Positions 11,701 to 23,700 of a stretch of DNA of 64,000 nt are shown piece after piece (the stretch's first letter is position 1; each line of letters begins with the position of its first letter). The stretch lies in contig NC_064036.1 in the NCBI RefSeq assembly GCF_932526225.1, positions 19,490,953 to 19,554,952 on the forward strand. The letters run 5' to 3'. A model generated the notes under the pieces. It ran no database searches, was not told the DNA's origin, and saw nothing but the letters and a program-made list of their open reading frames with translations. The DNA is from Nematostella vectensis. Lineage: Eukaryota > Cnidaria > Anthozoa > Actiniaria > Edwardsiidae. A program made the position numbers and the translations under genes.

Positions 11701-14700
11701 ATAATTGAAGGAAGGTCTGACCCTGCGACATGGGCCGCTAGAAAGATAATTGAAGGTCTGACCCTGCGACATGCGCTAGAAAGATAATTAAGGGAAGGTC
11801 TGACCCCGCGACATGGGCATATTAGAAAGATAATTGAAGGAAGGTCTGACCCTGCGACATGGGCCGCTAGAAAGATAATTGAAGGTCTGACCCTGCGACA
11901 TGCGCTAGAAAGATAATTAAGGGAAGGTCTGACCCCGCGACATGGGCATATTAGAAAGATAATTGAGAGAAGGTCTGACCCTGCGACATGGGCCGCTAGA
12001 AAGATAATTGAGGGAAGGTCTGACCCTGCGACATGGGCCGCTAGAAAGATAATTGAAGGTCTGACCCTGCGACATGAGCCGCTAGAAAGATAATTGAAGG
12101 AAGGTCTGACCCAGCGACATGGGCCGATAGAAAGATAATTGAGGGAAGGTCTGACCCTGCGACATGGGCATATTAGAAAGATATTTGAGGGAAGGTCTGA
12201 CCCTGCGACATGGGCCGCTAGAAAGATAATTGAGGGAAGGTCTGACCCTGCGACATGGGCCGCTGGAAAGATAATTGAAGGTCTGACCCTGCGACATGAG
12301 CCGCTAGAAAGATAATTGAAGGAAGGTCTGACCCAGCGACATGGGCCGATAGAAAGATAATTGAGGGAAGGTCTGACCCTGCGACATGGGCATATTAGAA
12401 AGATATTTGAGGGAAGGTCTGACCCTGCGACATGGGCCGCTAGAAAGATAATTGAGGGAAGGTCTGACCCTGCGACATGGGCATATTAGAAAGATATTTG
12501 AGGGAAGGTCTGAAACCACAAGGCAACAGGGATCCGTAGGCGCAAGCATTAGGGTTATACGATAGCACGTACCAATAGATCGATCTTGGCGGCCTCAGCG
12601 CTCTCCTTCTTGCCTGTAATGATGATGATGTCACGCTTGCGGGGGCTGATGGGGGCTTCAGGGTCCAGGTGCTCTCCGTCACCGTTCACCACAGGTTCCT
12701 CTCCGGCAGGGCTACGATCAGGAAATTTGATCTGGACTTTGTGTCTGCGAGAAAGAACAGTAAGGATATAATTAAAATAATTATCCTAAGAAAGGCCTGG
12801 TTAAATATAATTACGAATTTCAAGTCATGTCCAGATTCTCACGATGAAGGACTTGAAGCTGTACGGAATTTCAGTTAAAAAGTTTAAAATGTTCAATGGA
12901 ATACCTGAAGGCACACCTCTTAAGTCTTTTATATTCTCGTTTCGCGTCGAGAATAACTACAGCCTTGAATTCTTGCACATTGATGCCCTTGGTGTCCTAT
13001 TCACTCACTCCGTCTGCATAGTGAATCCCCCCTCCCGGCCTGTGTGCCATCCATTACCTTGCTGTGACCTCCTGCACGTTGGCGCCCTTGGCGCCCATGA
13101 TGTTGCGGTGGAACTCCTGCGGGATGACGCACTCGATGGTGACCATGGACTCCAACTCCTGCACGATCTCCATGACACGCTGCCTGGCTCCTTCCACACA
13201 CTCCTTGGCCCCCTTCAACACCACACGGTCAGAGTTGACCCCATTGCGGGGGAAGCTGACGACCACGCCCCCGAACTCGGCAGCAATCTCCTGCAGGACC
13301 TCGCCACGCTTCGCGACGAAGTGGCGGTGCCATTTGGGGTCAACGTGGACTTCGCCTTCACAGATGTTGTCCTGTGAAATTGGGACAGTTGTGATTAAAA
13401 CGTGATTCTTTTAAAAGTATTTCGAATATCAAGTTATGTAGGTGACATTTAATGTTCACATATTCTATGCTCATTTACAACATAACAAAACGTTATAGAC
13501 AACACAACTTTTAAATAGCAAAGTACCCGTTTTCGAATACAATAAAACATTCACCGCTAAAGGTGCTTCCTCAACGCTATGCCAATCACAGAAGGCCTTC
13601 ACTCCCATTCACGTTCCCAGAGCTCCTCCGCTGTTGTGTGTCGGAGGCCATCTTGCAAACGATAAACTGGAAGAGAGATATATCTACAAAAACTGAAAGT
13701 CCCGGATTGTCCAAGAATCTAGGACAATCCGGGACTTTCGGTTTTTGCCTGCTACCAGAGCCTCCGGCGGGAAGTATGACCGAGGAGCTCTGGGAACGAA
13801 AGTGCCTTCACTCCCTGAATAACTAGTTAACGCTCATAGTGTCACGCATCGCTTACCAAGTCTTTGATGGACTTGAGCAGCTCATCCTTGGCTGCCTCCA
13901 CTGCCTCCTGCTTGCCGATTATTGTGATCAGCTCCTTGTCCTCGTCCTTAGCGGCAGGGAACACGATGCGAGCCCCTGTATTCTCGCGCACCTTACGGAT
14001 AGAGGCCCCTCCTCGTCCAATCAGGAAGCGGTGGTGTTCAGGCTTGGCACGGATCTCGACAGTGTAGCTACCAAGCTCCTAGGGACGCAGCAAGAAAACA
14101 AATTATATATTATAATTAACATTTGCGCATTAGAAGAGATACAAAAGATAGCCTGGGTAACTACACATGATATTTGTGGTTCTCTTGTTTATCAATAACG
14201 CTAAACGTGGCCCACGGGAAAATGAAGGTTCAGACTAAGAGTGCGACAGATGGTGTAGCCCCTTTGAAAACACTGAGCTCATTACCTTCTCATTGGTAAG
14301 CTCCAATAGCTGTTTTTTGGCCTTCTCCACGTCATCCTTGGGTCCACGGATCAGAACCTTGTCGCTGTTGCTGCCCTCAGGTGGGAATTTAATACTCACT
14401 CCGCCACAGTCCTCCATGACCGAACGGATGAGACGGCCCTTAGCGCCAATGATGGAGTTGTGGAACTTGGCGGGGATGTGTACCTCAAGCTGGGTCACAT
14501 TAGCCTGTGGAAAGAGGTAGGGAGGGGCCATTGGAAAAAAGTAAACAAAACAAGCATTTCAGAACAAGAAAAAAAAAAAATACTAAACTGATTCTAGTTT
14601 GGGGAGCTTTTCGTTGCTCCTACGTCTTTCTTAGAGACAACTTCCATAGCCTTTTCCAAGAAATCTGGGATTTAACGATGCTAAATTTGCAAAATGGTGT

Positions 14701-17700
14701 TCAAAATGATGGGTAAAATAGCAAGACATTATAAAACAATGATAAATCTCTGATAAATCCCAACTATTGACAAAAAAGGGCTCACCAGCTCATTTTGAAT
14801 GGCAAGGATCTTCTCACGGGCCGCCTCCACTTGGGCCTTGTGACCGGTGATGATGATAACGTCACTGTCGCTTCCTTCAGCAGGCAGCTCGATTTTAGTG
14901 TCAGTCTCCTCACGTATCTGTCATCAGCAGAAACAATTAGTCAATGATGCCGTTGTGGTATAACTGGAAACTAAGAATCGGCTTAGTGCAAAAAGAAGCA
15001 CTATTGAGGATATGTTTGTGCTGTATATTTACAAATTATGTTATGTGATGTCTGGTGCTACTGGGACATTTAGCCGGCAGCACTTGTGTGCAAAATAAGC
15101 TGATAATATTTTGAAGTTTGGCATTGAGTCACTAGGGTATGGAATGAAACGGGCAAGCGACTAACCTTCTTGATGGTGGTGCCACCTCGGCCAATCACAT
15201 TCTTGTGGAATTGCTTGAAGATTGGAACGTCAATGCAATAATTGGCAGCGACCTGTGGGATTGACACAAATCAATTGTTATAGTCTCACAAATTTAAATC
15301 AAGAGGCAAAGGAACCACTACATTGCTCAGAGGAAGATCTTCAAAGATATATCTGGTGAAACTCTGCTCATCTACTAGCTTGTAAACGCTGGGTTTTATG
15401 ATATTACCATTTCATCACTAGCTTGTAAACGCTGGCTTTTATGATATTACCATTTCATCACTAGCTTGTAAAAGCTGGCTTTTGTGATATTACCATTTCA
15501 TCATTAGCTTGTAAAGGCTGGCTTTTATGATATTGCCATTTCATCATTAGCTTGTAATGACTGGGTTTTATCATGTTACCATTTTATCACTGGCTTGTAA
15601 TGGCTGAGTTTTATCATGTTACCATTTCATCACTAGCTTGTAATGGCTGGATTTTACCATATTACCATTTTATCACTGGCTTGTAATGGCTGGGTTTTAT
15701 CATGTTACCATTTCATCACTAGCTTGTAATGGCTGAGTTTTATCATGTTACCATATCATCACTAGCTTGTAATGGCTGGGTTTTATCATGTTACCATTTT
15801 ACCACTAGCTTGTAATGGCTGGGTTTTACCATGTCACCATTTCATCACTAGCTTGTAATGGCTGGGTTTTATCATGTTACAATTTAATCACTAGCTTGTA
15901 ATGGCTGGGTTTTATCATATTACCATTTTATCACTGGCTTGTAATGGCTGAGTTTATCATGTTACCATTTCATCACTAGCTTGTAATGGCTGAGTTTTAT
16001 CATGTTACCATTTCATCACTAGCTTGTAAAGGCTGGGTTTTATCGTGTTACCATTTCATCACTAGCTTGAAATGGCTGGGTTTTATCATGTTATCATTTC
16101 ATCACTAGCTTGTAATGGCTGGGTTTTATCATGTTACCATTTCATCACTAGCTTGCAAAGGCTGGCTTTTATCATGTTACCATTTCATCACTAGCTTGTA
16201 ATGGCTGGGTTTTACCATGTTACCATTTCATTACTAGCTTGTAATGGCTGGGTTTTATCACTTGCCAAGACACTCACCAGCTCAGCATTGAGTTTCTTGA
16301 GATAAGCGTGGACCTTGTCGACGTCCTCCCTCGGTCCTCGGAGGGACACCACATCTGTCTTCTTGGATGGATCAGGGAAAGATATCTGGACCTCAGGGTA
16401 CTTGTCACGCACCTCCTTGATCTTTTCACCCTTGGCGCCGATGATGGTTCGATGGAAGCGGTGGTTAATCAGCACATCTCTTGTTTTTTCGTTTTCCTGA
16501 CAAAGAGTGACAAATGTGGTTCAAGTCAAAACAAAAACTAGTATTTCTCCTAGGGTCTAGGAGGCCATGGTTTTACTGTAAGTTATGACCTAAATCTAAG
16601 TAAGTTTGAAACTTACCAGTTTTTTTACCATTTGCATGATCTCATTCTTAGCCACCTCTACTCCTTGGGGAGATCCCTCAATTCGGATTGTGTTGCTTTT
16701 TTCTGTGTTGGATGGGATAATGATGGATGTTCCAGTCTCTGTCTTGATTCGGTTCACTTTAAAATGAAAAAAGTGAGATATGAGAAATTTGCTTGAAAAA
16801 AGGCTACCCATTTTTGCCAAATATGGCATGGGATATAACAATCAACATGATATCGTATCATCAGCTATAGATTTTCTTATCAATACTTCAAAGATACTTG
16901 CGGAGAAAATAAAATTTTCATTCTTGTATCTCTTATTTTCTGGTCTAAATTTATATGATGCAAAGTCAAGGTCATGGAAAACTTTGTTCCGGGGGGGGAC
17001 CTCAGATATTTCTAAGTTTTCATCAGTCTTTTGTAAAATTTCTGCTCTTCAAAGAGACAGCTGCTCCTTCCCCCTGCCTCTGTGATATCTACGGCCCTGA
17101 AAGTAAGCTTAGCTGACATTACACCCCCCTGAACCTGTGCTATCTATGGCCCTGAAAGTAAGCTTAGCTGACATTACACCCCCCTGAACCTGTGCTATCT
17201 ATGGCCCTGAAAGTAAGCTTAGCTGACATTACACCCCCCTGAACCTGTGCTATCTACGGCCCTGAAAGTAAGCTTAGCTGACATTACACCCCCCTGAACC
17301 TGTGCTATCTATGGCCCTGAAAGTAAGCTTAGCTGACATTACACCCCCCTGAACCTGTGCTATCTATGGCCCTGAAAGTAAGCTTAGCTGACATTACACC
17401 CCCCTGAACCTGTGCTATCTATGGCCCTGAAAGTAAGCTTAGCTGACATTACACCCCCCTGAACCTGTGCTATCTATGGCCCTGAAAGTAAGCTTAGCTG
17501 ACATTACACCCCCCTGAACCTGTGCTATCTATGGCCCTGAAAGTAAGCTTAGCTGACATTACACCCCCCTGAACCTGTGCTATCTACGGCCCTGAAAGTA
17601 AGCTTAGCTGACATTACACCCCCCTGAACCTGTGCTATCTATGGCCCTGAAAGTAAGCTTAGCTAACATTACACCCCCCTGAACCTGTGCTATCTACGGC

Positions 17701-20700
17701 CCTGAAAGTAAGCTTAGCTGACATTACACCCCCCTGAACCTGTGCTATCTACGGCCCTGAAAGTAAGCTTAGCTGACATTACACCCTCCTGAACCTGTGC
17801 TATCTACGGCCCTGAAAGTAAGCTTAGCTGACATTACACCCCCCTGAACCTGTGATATCTACGGCCCTGAAAGTAAGCTTAGCTGACATTACACCCCCCT
17901 GCCTCTGTGATATCTACGGCCCTGAAAGTAAGCTTAGCTGACATTACACCCCCCTGCCTCTGTGATATCTACGGCCCTGAAAGTAAGCTTAGCTGACATT
18001 ACACCCCCCTGCCCCTGTGATATCTACGGCCCTGAAAGTAAGCTTAGCTGACATTACACCCCCCTGAACCTGTGCTATCTATGGCCCTGAAAGTAAGCTT
18101 AGCTGACATTACACCCCCCTGAACCTGTGATATCTACGGCCCTGAAAGTAAGCTTAGCTGACATTACACCCCCCTGAACCTGTGCTATCTACGGCCCTGA
18201 AAGTAAGCTTAGCTGACATTACACCCCCCTGCCTCTGTGATATCTACGGCCCTGAAAGTAAGCTTAGCTGACATTACAATTTGGGGCATCTTGGCTCTCA
18301 AAAAAGGCATGTTGCTGAGCCTATAATTCCTTAATGGCTTACCCTACCCTAGCTCAATGCGTTCTTTCTCTGTGCACCAATTTAAACACTCACCATTGGC
18401 ACCGTTTTTGCCAATTATGTGTGGATGGTATTTCTGGTCCACATTGCATTCAGCAAAGGCCATGGAGACAATCTGCAGAATAGTTAAAAATTAATTCTGA
18501 TTTTTTTAACTATCAATAGAAAATAACTTCAGCCCCCTACTTATTAATCTCCAAAACTGAAACTTAATGAAACCCATGGATAGGTGATTAAGTATGGGCA
18601 CAGCCAGACGTGAGGTAGGTGATTAAGGCAGTACGAAAGGCAAGACAACTTGCCTTTGAATTTTAACAGTCAGTCAGCCTATAAAATGAATATGAAGACC
18701 TGAAAATTTAAGTGACTTAGAGCTTTTTGTTTGAGATATTCTAAACCACAGTTGCATTGCGAAGCAATGCACCATTGCACCATTATTTTTACTCAAGCTT
18801 CAAAAACAATGGCCATCAAATTAGACCCGTGCAGCTAGTTTAACACACCTTGACCAGATCCCCTTTCCAAAGTCAAGATTCCCAGGAAATAAGTTTTAGC
18901 AGAAGCTTTGCAAATTTACATTTTCCTGCTGTGCCACTCGCCGTTCAAGTAAAACAACAGTGTGTTGGATATTCTCAATCCTTTTTCTGGGGAGTATAAA
19001 TTAATTTTGAAGCTGTTGAATATAAACAACAAATTTTGTTTCACATTTTGCTAGCAAAAACTGCATTCGAACAAAACTGTAAGGCAATAAAGCTCTCTGG
19101 GTCACCACAGAAGCGCTAAACTCTATTGTTCTCTGTGACAGTTGCTATGCAGCATCTCCAGAATGGCATGTTATTGGTGTGGCGTGAAAAATAGAGCTTC
19201 ATATATGGTCATTTTAGCCTTATATAGCGTGTATTTTGAATGCTTTCCCACTGTATTTGATACAGCAGGCTCGGGTTTGACGAGATATAAACACCACAAG
19301 TGTTAGAGGAAGTTCCCAAAGAATGTGGCAAAGAAATGTGCTAAATTGCCTGGATTCAACTCGAGACAAAGACACAGTCTCACAAAATAAGCTCTATCTA
19401 TACCAAAAACTAAATATAATTTAGAAACTTTTCATCAGAGTGCGCCATCAATTTAATTTTCATTGTGGAATGATCTTGAGTGAACATTGCATTTTGTTTT
19501 TTGCAACTAATTTTTCACATTACAATTTTTTGGTGCACTCTGATGAAAAGTTTTAATTTGTACTTAGGAATTATATTCTAAATTCATATTTGGTTATACT
19601 GAAACACGTTCGGTCTAGAGCAAAAAAAAAGGCATTTTCGACTAATTAGCCCAATTCCTCAAATGTGTTTAGGATATGACTGAAATGTCAACTTTGCCAT
19701 GTAGTCAGATAATGTATCTGTTTGTTGTGAGATTTTTGTACATTTTTGTCATGAGGTAGGTGATTAAGTATGGACACAGCCTGACGTGAGGTAGGTGATT
19801 AAGTATGGACTGGCCTGACATTAGGTAGGTGATTACACAATAGCTGTAACAGCTGCATACAATTCGCAATTTTTCTCAAAGGTGATCCTTTATGCATCCT
19901 CAGAAACCCAGGGGTATTTTCCTCTAACCTTTCACACACGAGAAAAATAACCCCTGGGGAACAGTAAAGAACAGACTTCAAAAAAGCTGTCATGACAGAC
20001 GACGATACCTGGGTCCCTGGGGATTGAAAATGTCAAAAGCTGTCATCAATCTTTTTTGGAGGCAAATTTCTGTGGGAAATCCACATTTAGATTTAATTTG
20101 CTGTTTCACCAACTTGGTCTTTTGTAATTTACGAAAGGAAAATGGGTTAGCCTTCTCTACTAGGAAATGTAAGGCAATCAGGAATTATTGCTGCGTTTGC
20201 AGGGAAACAGTCTCAGAATATAAAAACGGCACTAGCTATTTGGATCGCATTTGCTTGGAGAACAACTCTCGCAGATTTTTACTGGAAGGAATGTATCATA
20301 ACAAGATTGTTTACGGACCTTATTTGCACATCGCTTTACTGCCAAATTACTCGGGACTACCGAGCACGATCCTCCCTTTACCCTTGACTAGATTGTCAGT
20401 GTCCTTTGGGTAGGAATTATCAGCATTACATATCCTGATTGAGTTCAGATAGGCCAACTGGTCTCAGATTATGAACTAAAGAGGACAAGTTACAAGAACT
20501 ATCGGGTTCCCTGCTGAACTTGTCCTTTTGCTTTCAAAATGTTGCACATTTTCGGCACTCTAAACATTTCAAATAAAAAGTTTTTCATGCTAAACACAAT
20601 ATTTTATCTCTAGCCAACACAAAGAGGTTCATAAATTTTGGATGCATTGTTCGGGAAGTGCGCCTGTGATTGGTCGACCTCGGGAGGTCGACCAATCACA

Positions 20701-23700
20701 GCTCACCATAAGCCTAGATTTTTTTTAATTCCTTACTGTTCCCCAGGGGCTATTTTTCTCGCAAGTGAAAAGTAAAAGGAAGATACCCCTGGGTTTCCAA
20801 GGATGTCTTTTATGTTTCTGTTCATGCAATTCTTTCATATGAACTAGGTGTTCTTGAGTATATAGCAAAAGTAGATGAATCACTCTTCTTTAACAGAGGG
20901 ATACAGTATTTCTTTTGTGGCAATGACCACTGGTCCGCATTTGGGGAACAGCCTGAGGTAATCAAAGTTATAACAATCAAACTTACCAGCTCTCTGATGA
21001 AGGCTTCAAGTGACTCTCGGGCACTCTCAACCTGCTCTGGGGGGCCTTCTAAGGTGATGCTGTCTTTTTCATCACTGAATTCAACATGGACCTTGGTGAC
21101 ACCAACAACAGAATCAGCAACAGCTTGTCACGGCCACTTATGGCCATGTTCATGATAGTTCTGAGCTACTGTATGTTAGGTTATTAAAATCCAAATCAAA
21201 TTTTATATTGCTATGAATGCCAGTATTTGAGAAAAAAAGTCAGAGAGGCAGGGGGCCTTTTACTAAATTGTAGAAAAATAAATTGGCATAAAAACCCCTT
21301 TCTCTATGTCTCTTTATCTTCATCAGGAATATCCCAATGTAAGCAGGAACCTCTGTCAGATATTCAGGTTTTGGATGGAGAAAAAGATAAGAAGTAAGCT
21401 TTAAGTCAATACATCCTGACTAGAAGACCTGTCCATGAGAAAATTGCTCACCTTGGGTAAGTCCTGGGTCACTTTCCGGATATTCTGTCCACGCCGTCCA
21501 ATGATAAACCTGTGTAGCCAACGTGGGGCGGCTACCTCAGCAAAAACTACACTGTTGGCTTTCTCATAGACCTGAGTGAGGGCAACACCGAGTTTGTCTT
21601 GCTCACCACGGAGGGTGATGGTCTCTGAGTCACTGTCTGATGGTGGCATTTCCACAGAGACTCCTAAGAGAAGAATGTATGTATAAGGAAGTGAGCATAT
21701 CAAGTAGGACAAGGCAAGACATCACTAGTATTCAAAGCCCTGAATAATAATGGATCCTAACAAAATCAGAATGATCAGGGGGTTGAAACTAATAAAAAAG
21801 TGTGTAGCTGACAGTTCAACTTCATTGGAAAAATAATGGTTATAACAAATTCATTAGTGTTGTCAACTACTCTTTAGCATTAAGGTGTTTATCATTCATA
21901 CAGTTTGCTATAAACAAGTTCAATGCCATTCGGGGCAAAATAGTCAACCCACCAGTCAATTCAAGAATCTCGTGGATAGTTCCCCCCCTTGGCCCGACAA
22001 TATACTTGTGCTGAGACTTTCTCACTTCGATGGATACAGTTGTGGTCTTGCGTTTCTACAAGTGAGATAATGTAAATTAGAGCTGAGGCACCATCTTCAC
22101 TGAATAAAAGAGTAGACAGGAATGTCTACAGAAATAAAAGGAATGTTAAAGGGGCACGGGGCCATTTTACCAAGTAACAATAATAATTGGCACGAAAACC
22201 CCTTTTTCAATGTCCCTGTATTTTCGTCAGGAATACCCATAAAGACAAATGCACCCCTGTCAGATATACAGGTTTGTATAAGCTTAAGCCAAGAAAATAT
22301 ACAGTAAAAAGTTACAGATTTATCACCACTATTTAACAATAAAATATATATTCTGCTTGATACCATGCATCCCAAAAGCAAGCAAAGATTGTGCACTAAG
22401 TTTCCTATTCCAGATACTTTTTAGCCATTTCCTGTACCTTGTCCTCATAAATCTCTAATATCATCGCCTTGGCCTGGGCAACACCGTCTTTCTCTCCAGC
22501 AACAGTCAATTCATCTTTGTTTACAGAGGGAGGAGGAATGTTAATGGCAGCTCCAGTTTGTTCCTTGATCCTGTTGGCAGTCTCATTATTGGGCCCAGAG
22601 ATGAAGGGGTGGAAGGTCTTAGGAATAGCCAGGCGTTCAAATGCAAGCTTAGCCTGAAATAAAACATGCATAGTAAATCAGTCTATTGCTGTCCAGATAT
22701 ATAATAAACTAGTAAAACATCTAAACATGTTTGAATTTGCCCCAAGGAAATCAGGAGGTGTTTAACACCAAGGTAGAAATTGTGGCTTATTGGCTTATTC
22801 TATCAGGAATAATTATATACTGTATTTACTCATGTACAATACACACTTTTTTCATGCGAAAATGAAATCAGGAAGTGTATTAGATATGAAACTTCTTGTT
22901 TGAGAGGTCAAAATAATTAAAACAATAGAAAGTTCTTGAGTATTACGACCTGCAAATAGGTTAGTCAAGTTATTTAAACTCCAAAACACACCTGCTGGTC
23001 AGAGATGAGTTGAATTTCATGACGAGCACGGTCCACGCCCTCCTTGGTGCCAATGATCTTGATGGTGTCAGAGCCGTCGCGTGGCATAGTGATCTTGGTA
23101 GCGGTGGAAAGTTCCATGGTCTGAAGGGTTTTGCCGCCTTTGCCGAGGATAAACTTGTGGTGTTCACGAGGAATCTGGATCTCAATCTGGGCCTATTCAT
23201 AAGAAAAACTCTTTGTAAATACTCTTTAGGTCTGTGTACAGTTGGCTATGCTAGGCCTAGACCCTTGTTAATACAATGCATAACATAATAATGCACAATG
23301 AGAGTTTGATTTTTCAAAGGCAGAAAAAATATAGTGAAGACACATATTTGTTTTTTTTCCCTTTGTAGATTCTCATTTAGTAATTCCAACAGGGCTTCTG
23401 GGATTATGTTTTTTTTTCTCTTGAAATTATGCTCCAAATATTGCGAATTATGCAGCAATTATGCAAATTGCACAATACTTTTAAGCGAAAATTTTAAGTG
23501 CTTCAATTAAATAAACTTAAAAATCAAGCTTCTGAATGTAACGATTGCTCATGTGCCATGTTTACATATAAAAGAGCTGCATTACTTAACTGAATCGGGA
23601 CCCAAACCTACCAATAGGGAATAAAAAAAACTTACGACAACATTACAGGCTGAACAAAATAGAAGATCATGATCAGCATGAAACTTTCCAGGATATTGGC

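Noticed and set aside
10491-18278. Regularly spaced repeats that could look like CRISPR arrays
   Set aside because: The 35-, 45-, 43- and 55-bp units are tandem without unique spacers, no cas genes are present, and the DNA is eukaryotic.
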